From: an uncultured Oscillospiraceae bacterium
GTDB lineage: Bacteria; Bacillota; Clostridia; Oscillospirales; Oscillospiraceae
Length of the DNA: 6,418 nt
Assembly (NCBI GenBank): GCA_910578575.1
Contig: CAJTQP010000091.1
Span: 1-6,418, forward strand
Direction of reading: 5' to 3'
Shown here: piece after piece, positions 1 through 4,641 of the stretch
Numbering within the stretch: the first letter of the stretch is position 1
How the letters are laid out: each line of letters starts with the position of its first letter
Position numbers and translations under genes: made by a program
Notes under the pieces: generated by a model
Told to the model about the DNA's origin: nothing
The model's database searches: none
Seen by the model: only the letters and a program-made list of their open reading frames with translations

Positions 1-137
1 AAAATGATTTTGCTCTCCCCACAGGGGAAAACGGTGGCGTTGGGGAAGTCCACGGGGTGTTTCTCCTGGACAAAGACCCGGACGGGGGTCTTCTTCTCCG
101 CCGTTCGGATACGTTCAATGATTTCCTGTGCGTCCAT
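1..137 (-). CDS. dapH: DapH, tetrahydrodipicolinate N-acetyltransferase (N-terminal 45 residues, cut by window edge)
   Basis: Seen: an open frame from ATG at 137-135 to the left edge, beginning MDAQEIIERIRTAEKKTPV and continuing through VFVQEKHPVDFPNATVFPCG to GESKII. An AAGGAGG ribosome binding site lies at 146-152, 8 nt before the start. Known: this N-terminus (M-D/N-A-Q-E-I-I ... K-K-T-P-V-K/R-V-Y/F) is characteristic of Firmicute DapH/YkuQ, which acetylates 2,3,4,5-tetrahydrodipicolinate with acetyl-CoA in the acetylase branch of lysine and meso-diaminopimelate synthesis. The catalytic left-handed beta-helix with hexapeptide repeats would lie outside the window. Context supports the call, because the divergent neighbour is a DapL-like deacetylase. 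Only about a fifth of a typical 235-240 residue protein is visible, so the call rests on the N-terminal signature plus context. Confidence 0.85.
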   Translation of the reverse strand, partial: MDAQEIIERIRTAEKKTPVRVFVQEKHPVDFPNATVFPCGESKII

Positions 138-182
138 ACTGGGTTCCTCCTTGTTATGGCCTACGGCAACAAATAATGAATC

Positions 183-211
183 AGTATACCATCTCTCCTG
201 CAAAAATGCAA
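183..211 (-). promoter_or_regulatory. Sigma-A type promoter of dapH
   Basis: On the minus strand a -35 box TTGCAT (206-211) is separated by exactly 17 bp from a -10 box TATACT (183-188). Transcription would start near 176, giving a dapH leader of about 39 nt, too short for a lysine riboswitch. The -35 box lies only 4 bp from the dapL ribosome binding site (216-222), so the 90-bp gap is packed. For the opposite direction (dapL) I see only weak candidates: TTGTTA at 151-156 with TAATGA at 174-179 (17-bp spacing) or AATAAT at 172-177 (15-bp spacing). Such a dapL promoter would overlap the dapH transcript start region. Confidence 0.7.
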
Positions 212-227
212 GAAGAAGGGAGCCGCT

Positions 228-1343
228 ATGTCTGTCATCGCTCACCGCCGGGCCCTCCACCAGATTCCAGAGCTGGACCGGGAGCTGCCCGAAACCCTGC
301 GCTACCTGCAACAGGTTCTGGAACCCCTGGGCTGTGTCCTATCCAGCCCCATCCCCGGTGCCCTGTGCGCCTTTTTCGATTTTGGCCGTCCCGCTGCCAT
401 CGCCTTTCGCAGCGATGCCGATGCCCTGCCCATCCAGGAGAACACGGGCCTGGACTTTGCCTCCCGGCACCCCGGCAATATGCACGCCTGCGGCCACGAC
501 GGCCACATGGCCATGCTCTTAGAGCTGGCGGAGTGGCTCAGTCAGCAGGACAAGCTCCCCCACAACGTCCTTCTGGTCTTTCAGCCCGCAGAGGAGACCA
601 CCGGCGGGGCCAAGGACCTGTGCCAAAGCGGCCTCTTTTCCCAATACTACGTCCAGTGCATCTTTGGGATGCACCTGTGGCCGGACCTTCCTGCCGGGGT
701 GATTGCCAGCCGGAAAAACGAGCTGATGAGCCGCTCCTGTGAGGTCAGCGTGGAGATCACCGGCCGCTCCAGTCACATCGCCAAGGCAGAGGAGGGCATC
801 GACGCCCTGGCCGCCGGGGTGGAATTTTACCGCCGGGCCGTGGCCATGGAGCAAGCCCTCCCCCCCCAGATATTCCGGCTGCTGAAATTTGGCCGGATGG
901 AGAGCGGTACCGTGCGCAACGCCGTCAGCGGGAAAACTGTGCTGCTGGGCAGCCTGCGGGCCTTTCAGGACGAGATCTTTTTTCAGCTTCGGGACGGGCT
1001 GCAAGCCATCGCCCAGGCGGTGGAGGAGGAGAGCGGCTGCACCGTGGCTGTCCTCACCAACGACGGCTACCCCGCCGTGTGGAATCCCCCTGCCCTCTAC
1101 GACCAGGTCCGCGCCTGTGGGCTGGACTTCGTGGCATTGGACAAGCCGGTGATGATTGCCGAGGACTTCTCCTGGTATCAACGCCAGCTGCCAGGGCTGT
1201 TCTTTTTCCTGGGCACTGGCCCCTCCCCCGCCCTCCACGCCGACGATTTCCGCTTCGATGAGAGTATTTTGCAGAAAGGGGCGGACTTTTGGAAGGCCTT
1301 GGCTCTGCACTTTCCAGGGTTTGCTTCCTCTCGCCACCCATGA
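228..1343 (+). CDS. dapL: M20D amidohydrolase, probable N-acetyl-diaminopimelate deacetylase (DapL)
   Basis: A 371-residue cytoplasmic metallohydrolase of the M20D family, close in length to Bacillus subtilis YkuR/DapL (about 374). Family hallmarks are visible in order: RSDADALPIQE at 61-71, the metal-site motif MHACGHDGHM at 85-94 with Cys88, His90 and Asp91, QPAEET at 119-124 with Glu122/Glu123, GMHLWP with His149, SSHIAKAEEGIDAL in the lid/dimerisation domain, AEDF at 311-314 and the C-terminal ligand His337 in LHADDF. Expected reaction: hydrolysis of N-acetyl-LL-diaminopimelate to LL-diaminopimelate and acetate. The family also contains hippurate and indole-acetyl amino acid hydrolases, so the substrate is assigned from the neighbouring dapH and from the PGLFFFLG and AEDF region, which resembles YkuR. 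Start: ATG at 228 follows AAGGGAG at 216-222 with a 5-nt gap. The gene lies divergently from dapH and 162 bp ahead of the aminotransferase. Confidence 0.85.
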   Translation: MSVIAHRRALHQIPELDRELPETLRYLQQVLEPLGCVLSSPIPGALCAFFDFGRPAAIAFRSDADALPIQENTGLDFASRHPGNMHACGHDGHMAMLLELAEWLSQQDKLPHNVLLVFQPAEETTGGAKDLCQSGLFSQYYVQCIFGMHLWPDLPAGVIASRKNELMSRSCEVSVEITGRSSHIAKAEEGIDALAAGVEFYRRAVAMEQALPPQIFRLLKFGRMESGTVRNAVSGKTVLLGSLRAFQDEIFFQLRDGLQAIAQAVEEESGCTVAVLTNDGYPAVWNPPALYDQVRACGLDFVALDKPVMIAEDFSWYQRQLPGLFFFLGTGPSPALHADDFRFDESILQKGADFWKALALHFPGFASSRHP

Positions 1344-1394
1344 TTTCGTGGGTTTATTTTCAATATGATGCAACTGCAACAGAAACTTTCCCAG

Positions 1395-1427
1395 TTTTCT
1401 GCTATCCTGAGAGCAGGAAAGCAGAAA
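1395..1427 (+). repeat. Overlapping alternative hairpins in the dapL-aminotransferase gap
   Basis: In the 162-bp gap, 1395-1403 can pair with 1412-1420 (9 bp with one T-G wobble, 8-nt loop). Alternatively 1396-1402 (TTTCTGC) pairs perfectly with 1421-1427 (GCAGAAA). The two pairings exclude each other. Neither is followed by a T-run, so this is not a standard terminator. A TATGAT at 1364-1369 resembles a -10 box, but I see no convincing -35 box in front of it, so whether the aminotransferase has its own promoter is open. No T-box or lysine riboswitch signature is seen. A regulatory role is only possible, not shown. Confidence 0.3.
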
Positions 1428-1505
1428 GGGGAACAGAATCAAATGAGCCTCGGCTGATGGGCCGTATTTCTCTTTTTACAATCTTTTTCTAGGAGGAACT
1501 TTTCT

Positions 1506-2645
1506 ATGACTGAGCTTTTGAACCGCAATCTTCTGTCCCTGGACCCCCATGACCCCCAGCGTTTCGTGGCATTGGCAAAGAACACCGAGGACTGCCTCCT
1601 GCTCACCCTCAGTGAGCCTGACTTTGGCATCTCCGACGTGGTCCGCACCAACATCCCCAAGTCCCTGGAGATCGGCCGCACCCACTACGTCCCCAACCCC
1701 GGTGACGACAGTATGCGCGTGGCCGTGGCGGACTTTGAGCGCCGCACTCTGGGCCTGGACTATAGCTACGACGAAGTCATCACCACTGTGGGCGGCACGG
1801 AGGCCCTGTTCCTGGCCCTTCAGGGCAGCTTAAACCCCGGTGACGAGGTCATCATCCCCCGTCCCGCCATCGGCCTCTATGAGAACATCACCCGCCTTTC
1901 CGGCGCCACCCCCGTGTTCCTGGACACCACCGAGGACGCCTACCAGATCAAAGGGGACAAACTCAGCGCCCTGATCACAGACAAGACCAAGGCCATCGTC
2001 CTCAACTCCCCCAACAACCCCACCGGCACCATCCTCACCTCGGAGAGCCTCCAGGCCGTGAAGGACGCCGTAGCCGGGAAGCCCATCTTCGTAATCTGCG
2101 ACGATGTGTACAACCGGGTGGTCTATGAGGGGACCTGCCCCTCCTTCGCCGCCACCTTCCCGGAGTTGAAGGAGCAGACCCTGGTGGTCCAGAGCTTTAG
2201 TAACTCCTACGCCATGGCTGGCTTCCGCATGGGCTACCTCCTGGGGGCCAAGGCTGTCATCGAGAAGCTGAACCTCCTCCACACCGCCGCCGTGAACTCT
2301 GTGGTAGCCTTCAATCAGGATGCCGCCATCAACGCCATCCACTCCGACATCATGGGCATGGTCTGGGCCTACGACTCCCGGCGCAAGTTCATGGAGGAAA
2401 AACTCACGGCCCTGGGCCTGGACTATGTGGCCCCCCAAGGCGCCTTCTATATCTTCCCCTCCATCCAGAAGTTCGGCATGGACTCTGAGACCTTCTGCAC
2501 CCGCCTGATCCAGGAGGCCAAGGTGGCGGTACTGCCCGGCAGCTGCTACGGCGCTGAGGGCTATGTCCGCATCTCCTATAGCGCACCCATGGGCAACCTG
2601 CGCGCCGCCATGGTCCGCTTTGAAAACTTTATCAAGTCCCTGTAA
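1506..2645 (+). CDS. Class I/II PLP-fold aminotransferase lacking the catalytic lysine (candidate acetyl-DAP aminotransferase or pseudoenzyme)
   Basis: A 379-residue fold-type I aminotransferase of the PatA/AraT-like group, full length. Start: ATG at 1506 after AGGAGG at 1491-1496 with 9-nt spacing. Seen in order: LSEPDFG at 35-41, THYVPNPG at 59-66, GGTEAL at 96-101, NSPNNPTGT at 167-175 with Asn171, CDDVY at 198-202 with Asp199 and Tyr202, SFSNSYAMAGFRMGY at 230-244 with phosphate-binding Arg241, and YVRISY with substrate-carboxylate Arg355. Odd: Arg241 places the PLP lysine at position 233 (8 residues earlier, as Lys258/Arg266 in aspartate aminotransferase), but 233 is Asn, codon AAC at 2202-2204. 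The ring-stacking aromatic expected in the PxF/YxxY stretch is Ile122. The frame is otherwise intact. Position next to dapL and dapH suggests N-acetyl-LL-diaminopimelate transaminase, but ordinary transamination without the lysine is unlikely. It could be a pseudoenzyme, a partner subunit, or an enzyme with altered chemistry. Family membership is certain; function is not. Confidence 0.85.
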   Translation: MTELLNRNLLSLDPHDPQRFVALAKNTEDCLLLTLSEPDFGISDVVRTNIPKSLEIGRTHYVPNPGDDSMRVAVADFERRTLGLDYSYDEVITTVGGTEALFLALQGSLNPGDEVIIPRPAIGLYENITRLSGATPVFLDTTEDAYQIKGDKLSALITDKTKAIVLNSPNNPTGTILTSESLQAVKDAVAGKPIFVICDDVYNRVVYEGTCPSFAATFPELKEQTLVVQSFSNSYAMAGFRMGYLLGAKAVIEKLNLLHTAAVNSVVAFNQDAAINAIHSDIMGMVWAYDSRRKFMEEKLTALGLDYVAPQGAFYIFPSIQKFGMDSETFCTRLIQEAKVAVLPGSCYGAEGYVRISYSAPMGNLRAAMVRFENFIKSL

Positions 2646-2659
2646 TCAATATACTTTAC

Positions 2660-2700
2660 AAAAAAGCTGTCTCACGCATCCAACGTGAGACAGCTTTTTT
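2660..2700. terminator. Bidirectional intrinsic terminator between convergent genes
   Basis: A perfect 17-bp inverted repeat: 2660-2676 (six A, then GCTGTCTCACG) pairs with 2684-2700 (CGTGAGACAGC, then six T), leaving a 7-nt loop. It starts 15 bp after the aminotransferase stop and ends 14 bp before the stop of the convergent cell wall hydrolase. The A-run on one side and T-run on the other let it act as a Rho-independent terminator on both strands. Confidence 0.95.
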
Positions 2701-2714
2701 ATTACATTTTGCGC

Positions 2715-3362
2715 TTAGTAGCAGAAATAACTTGTGCTGGAGAACCAGCCGCTGTTAAAATACACGCTCTTCCACAAACCTTTGCCCTGGGTGAAGTTGG
2801 CCTGGAACACCACGTTGGAGGGCATATCCACCCGGCCCATCATGGCCTTCTTGGCGGCGGTGACACTGCTGGCATAGTTGATGGAACTGGCGTTCTGGGC
2901 CGCCTGGGTGCTCTCCGCCGTGGCGTACTTCCCGGCGTACTGGCCGGGCTGGGTGATCACGCCCCGGATGCTGTTGGGGAAACGGCTGTCCCCCACCCGG
3001 TTGAGCACCACCTGGGCCACATACTCCCGCAGCTGGTCCGTAGTGCTGCCGGCCTCATAGTAGACCGCAGTGGCCAGGATGCGGATGTCCTCGTCTGTAT
3101 AGTTCGCCAACCGGTTATAGGCGATGATCTCCTGCTGGGCCTCGTTCCAGGTGGCCTTGGCAGTCTGAATGTAGGCGCTGCTCTCATCATAGCCCATCTG
3201 ACGCATGGCCTGGGCCGCCTCATGGGCCTGGGCCTGCACGGTGCGCTGCTCGCTGATGACTGCCATGCAGGTGGTGTAGTTGCTGTCCGCGGCAAAGGCT
3301 GCGGGGACCATGGCTGCCACAAGGGTCAGACTGAGGACGGCTGTGGTTAAAAACTTCTTCAT
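2715..3362 (-). CDS. Secreted SleB/CwlJ-family cell wall hydrolase (Hydrolase_2 domain)
   Basis: 215 residues from ATG at 3362-3360. The frame stays open upstream to 3413, but a TAGGAG site at 3371-3376, 8 nt before this ATG, and a classical signal peptide directly after it fix the start. Residues 1-24 form a Lys-Lys n-region, a hydrophobic core and an AFA/AD cleavage site. Residues 36-87 look helical and polar and might form a coiled-coil spacer; no peptidoglycan-binding repeat is seen. Residues 90-215 match the SleB/CwlJ catalytic domain: TAVYYEAGS with the expected catalytic Glu103, VAQVVLNRVGDSRFPNSI, a VITQPGQY stretch and an aromatic end SYFCY. Known family role: lytic cleavage of peptidoglycan, in spore cortex for SleB and in vegetative walls for many clostridial paralogues. 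The gene has its own promoter and a long structured leader, so it is probably monocistronic and controlled post-initiation. A spore role is not implied by anything seen here. Confidence 0.88.
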   Translation of the reverse strand: MKKFLTTAVLSLTLVAAMVPAAFAADSNYTTCMAVISEQRTVQAQAHEAAQAMRQMGYDESSAYIQTAKATWNEAQQEIIAYNRLANYTDEDIRILATAVYYEAGSTTDQLREYVAQVVLNRVGDSRFPNSIRGVITQPGQYAGKYATAESTQAAQNASSINYASSVTAAKKAMMGRVDMPSNVVFQANFTQGKGLWKSVYFNSGWFSSTSYFCY

Positions 3363-3533
3363 CACGAAAACTCCTATCAACGTGGAGGGGCACACGCTCC
3401 ACCGCTTACACAAACGCCAGTGCGGACTTGGCAGGCATCGCCAAGGCTAAGCGGCGGTAAGGTCCAGGCCCCTCCTGGTCCTATGGTTTGGCCTGCTCTG
3501 TTTTTGTGTCGCAGGTTCGTTTTGGCGCTTGCA
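3363..3533 (-). promoter_or_regulatory. Highly structured ~170-nt 5' leader RNA of the cell wall hydrolase, class unknown
   Basis: From the predicted start near 3533 to the gene, the minus-strand transcript can form many helices (plus-strand positions): 3492-3496 with 3511-3515; 3461-3468 with 3474-3481 (8 bp with one mismatch, 5-nt loop); 3399-3408 with 3448-3457 (10 bp, one wobble) enclosing 3427-3432 with 3440-3445 (6 bp, 7-nt loop); and 3382-3387 with 3397-3402 (6 bp) just ahead of the ribosome binding site at 3371-3376. The last helix shares 3399-3402 with the 10-bp helix, so they exclude each other. Long-range options are 3408-3414 with 3503-3509 (7 bp), 3415-3419 with 3523-3527, and 3431-3436 with 3491-3496. 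Known: clostridial wall hydrolases are often controlled by the c-di-AMP (ydaO/yuaA) riboswitch, but its conserved GGTGAAT and CAGCTAACC segments are not seen. Covariation has not been tested, so RNA function is inference. Confidence 0.6.
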
Positions 3534-3539
3534 GGGCCG

Positions 3540-3568
3540 ATTATACAGGATGTTTTTCGTGATTTCAA
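3540..3568 (-). promoter_or_regulatory. Near-consensus sigma-A promoter of the cell wall hydrolase leader
   Basis: On the minus strand the -35 box TTGAAA (3563-3568, five of six consensus bases) and the -10 box TATAAT (3540-3545, six of six) are separated by exactly 17 bp. Transcription should begin near 3533, about 170 nt before the ATG. Such a strong promoter with such a long leader suggests that control acts on the RNA. The -35 box abuts one arm of the inverted repeat 3567-3574/3604-3611. Confidence 0.85.
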
Positions 3569-3611
3569 ATCCACCAAAACCGCGAATTTTGCGATTTTTC
3601 TTTGTGGATTT
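3567..3611. repeat. 8-bp inverted repeat touching the -35 box of the hydrolase promoter
   Basis: AAATCCAC at 3567-3574 is the exact inverse complement of GTGGATTT at 3604-3611, with 29 bp between. One arm overlaps the last two bases of the -35 box and extends upstream of it. The spacing of arm centres (37 bp) is not close to the two or three helical turns typical of a simple operator, so looping or chance are both possible. Confidence 0.3.
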
Positions 3612-3743
3612 TGTTTAGAGTAGCCGAAAATCTCTGACGAACTTCTGACAGTTTTGGTCAGGCTGTCTCTAAATTGTTTTTCTTTGTTACTGTTTTGTTA
3701 ATAAATTGGCTCTATTTTGTTATCCTTGAACAAAAATCCCACC

Positions 3744-3767
3744 GGCCTGACTGGGTACGGACAGGCC
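3744..3767. repeat. Inverted repeat, possible weak terminator for the crotonase operon
   Basis: GGCCTG at 3744-3749 pairs with CAGGCC at 3762-3767 around a 12-nt loop. Read on the minus strand (the direction of the crotonase operon) the stem is followed after about seven bases by five T (3732-3736). The large loop and the gap before the T-run make it a poor intrinsic terminator, but nothing better lies downstream of the crotonase stop. Confidence 0.35.
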
Positions 3768-3779
3768 CTTCCTAGGAAT

Positions 3780-3800
3780 ACCCCTTGTAACACAAGGGGT
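3780..3800. repeat. 9-bp perfect hairpin
   Basis: ACCCCTTGT at 3780-3788 pairs perfectly with ACAAGGGGT at 3792-3800 across a 3-nt loop. A stable hairpin on either strand; on the plus strand it runs into only TTT then CGCC, so a terminator role is doubtful. It sits between the two other inverted repeats. Confidence 0.5.
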
Positions 3801-3806
3801 TTCGCC

Positions 3807-3837
3807 TTCGTCAAAATGCACTTGGCAAAATGACGAA
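3807..3837. repeat. Interrupted inverted repeat just after the crotonase stop
   Basis: TTCGTCA (3807-3813), AAA, TGC (3817-3819), a 5-nt loop, GCA (3825-3827), AAA, TGACGAA (3831-3837). The arms match as 7 bp plus 3 bp around a symmetric AAA/AAA internal loop. It begins 4 bp beyond the crotonase stop. Its regular symmetry could suit a protein-binding site, a transcript 3' end or a repeat element. Confidence 0.45.
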
Positions 3838-3840
3838 AAA

Positions 3841-4617
3841 TTAAAATTCGGTGAAATTGGGCTTGCGGCGCTCCAAAAAGGCGGTCATTCCCTCCTGTTT
3901 ATCCTGGGTGGCGAAGAGCAGACCCAGCAAATCCTGCTCCTTGGAGCAGCCGCTTTTCATGTCTGCGCTCATGCTGACGTTGATGGCATTCTTGGCCATG
4001 GTCACGGCGAAGCTGGCCTTGGAGGCGATCTTTTTGGCCATGGCCATACAGGCGTCCATCAGCTCCTCCTGGGGAACTACGTGGTTGGCCAGACCGATGC
4101 GATAGGCCTCCTGGGCGTCCACCTGGTCACAGGTGAAGATGAGCTCCTTGGCCCGGCCCACACCGATGATCCGGGACAGCCTCTGGGTGCCGCCGCCGCC
4201 GGGGAGGATACCCAGCCCCACCTCCGGCAGGCCGAAGTGGGCGTTTTCCGACGCGATGCGGATATCGCAGGCCAGAGCCAGCTCACAGCCTCCGCCCAGG
4301 GCGTAGCCGTTGACGGCGGCGATGGTTACCTGGCGTATGTTCTCCAACAAATCCCCGGCCTGGTGGGTCAGCAAGGCCAGCTCCTTGCCCTGCTTCCCGT
4401 TCTCATGGACCATCTGGGCAATGTCCGCCCCGGCGGCGAAAGCCTTATCCCCCGCCCCGGTGAGAATCACCACTCGCACCTGGTCGTTGGCCTCCACCTC
4501 CTGGAGGGTGGCGGAAATCTCCCGAAAGACCTGGCTGTTGAGGGCATTGAGGCAGTCGGGACGGTCGATGGTCACCACAGCCACCGGCTCCTGGATGCTG
4601 AGTTTCACATACTTCAT
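3841..4617 (-). CDS. crt: Crotonase / enoyl-CoA hydratase (3-hydroxybutyryl-CoA dehydratase type)
   Basis: 258 residues, normal length for the family, start ATG at 4617-4615 with AGGAGG at 4626-4631, 8 nt upstream. Seen: NRP-like DRPDCLNALN at 18-27, the oxyanion-hole stretch AAGADI at 61-66, GGGCELALACD at 108-118 with Gly109 and Glu112, and LPEVGLGILPGGGGTQRL at 130-147 with Glu132. Glu112 and Glu132 are 20 residues apart, as are Glu144 and Glu164 of rat crotonase, so both acid/base residues of a true hydratase are kept. The protein resembles clostridial Crt, which dehydrates 3-hydroxybutyryl-CoA to crotonyl-CoA in butyrate formation; it acts in the cytoplasm. Odd: the usual partners (bcd, etfBA, hbd, thl) are absent. 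Instead it is the last gene of an operon, 24 bp after a deacetylase-like gene. A different acyl-CoA substrate is possible. Confidence 0.9.
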   Translation of the reverse strand: MKYVKLSIQEPVAVVTIDRPDCLNALNSQVFREISATLQEVEANDQVRVVILTGAGDKAFAAGADIAQMVHENGKQGKELALLTHQAGDLLENIRQVTIAAVNGYALGGGCELALACDIRIASENAHFGLPEVGLGILPGGGGTQRLSRIIGVGRAKELIFTCDQVDAQEAYRIGLANHVVPQEELMDACMAMAKKIASKASFAVTMAKNAINVSMSADMKSGCSKEQDLLGLLFATQDKQEGMTAFLERRKPNFTEF

Positions 4618-4641
4618 GGTCGCTTCCTCCTAGTTCTCTTT

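Larger units (their letters stand above)
3612..3840. other. AT-rich non-coding stretch between crotonase and hydrolase genes
   Basis: With the leader and promoter this makes 478 bp without a gene (3363-3840). The portion from about 3546 onward is markedly AT-richer than the flanking genes. A short inverted repeat CTGAC/GTCAG (3645-3649/3657-3661) and T-rich tracts at 3674-3720 are present, followed by three palindromes listed separately. I find no convincing open frame with a ribosome binding site, no tRNA or rRNA, and no insertion sequence ends. A small RNA is conceivable but no good promoter is seen for one. Confidence 0.6.

Noticed and set aside
1344..1505. Lysine riboswitch or T-box leader before the aminotransferase
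   Set aside because: The gap is 162 bp and lacks the conserved T-box segment, the lysine riboswitch core and a terminator hairpin; only small hairpins are present.
3363..3413. Upstream extension of the cell wall hydrolase to 3413
   Set aside because: The extension runs through the structured leader; the signal peptide begins at the ATG at 3362, which has a TAGGAG site 8 nt upstream.
3363..3533. Leader as a c-di-AMP (ydaO/yuaA) riboswitch
   Set aside because: The target gene type fits, but I could not find the conserved GGTGAAT or CAGCTAACC segments or the expected arrangement on the minus strand. A covariance-model search would settle it.
3420..3623. Small plus-strand frame of 67 residues across the leader and promoter region
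   Set aside because: No ribosome binding site, no recognisable protein, and it overlaps the strong minus-strand promoter and structured leader.
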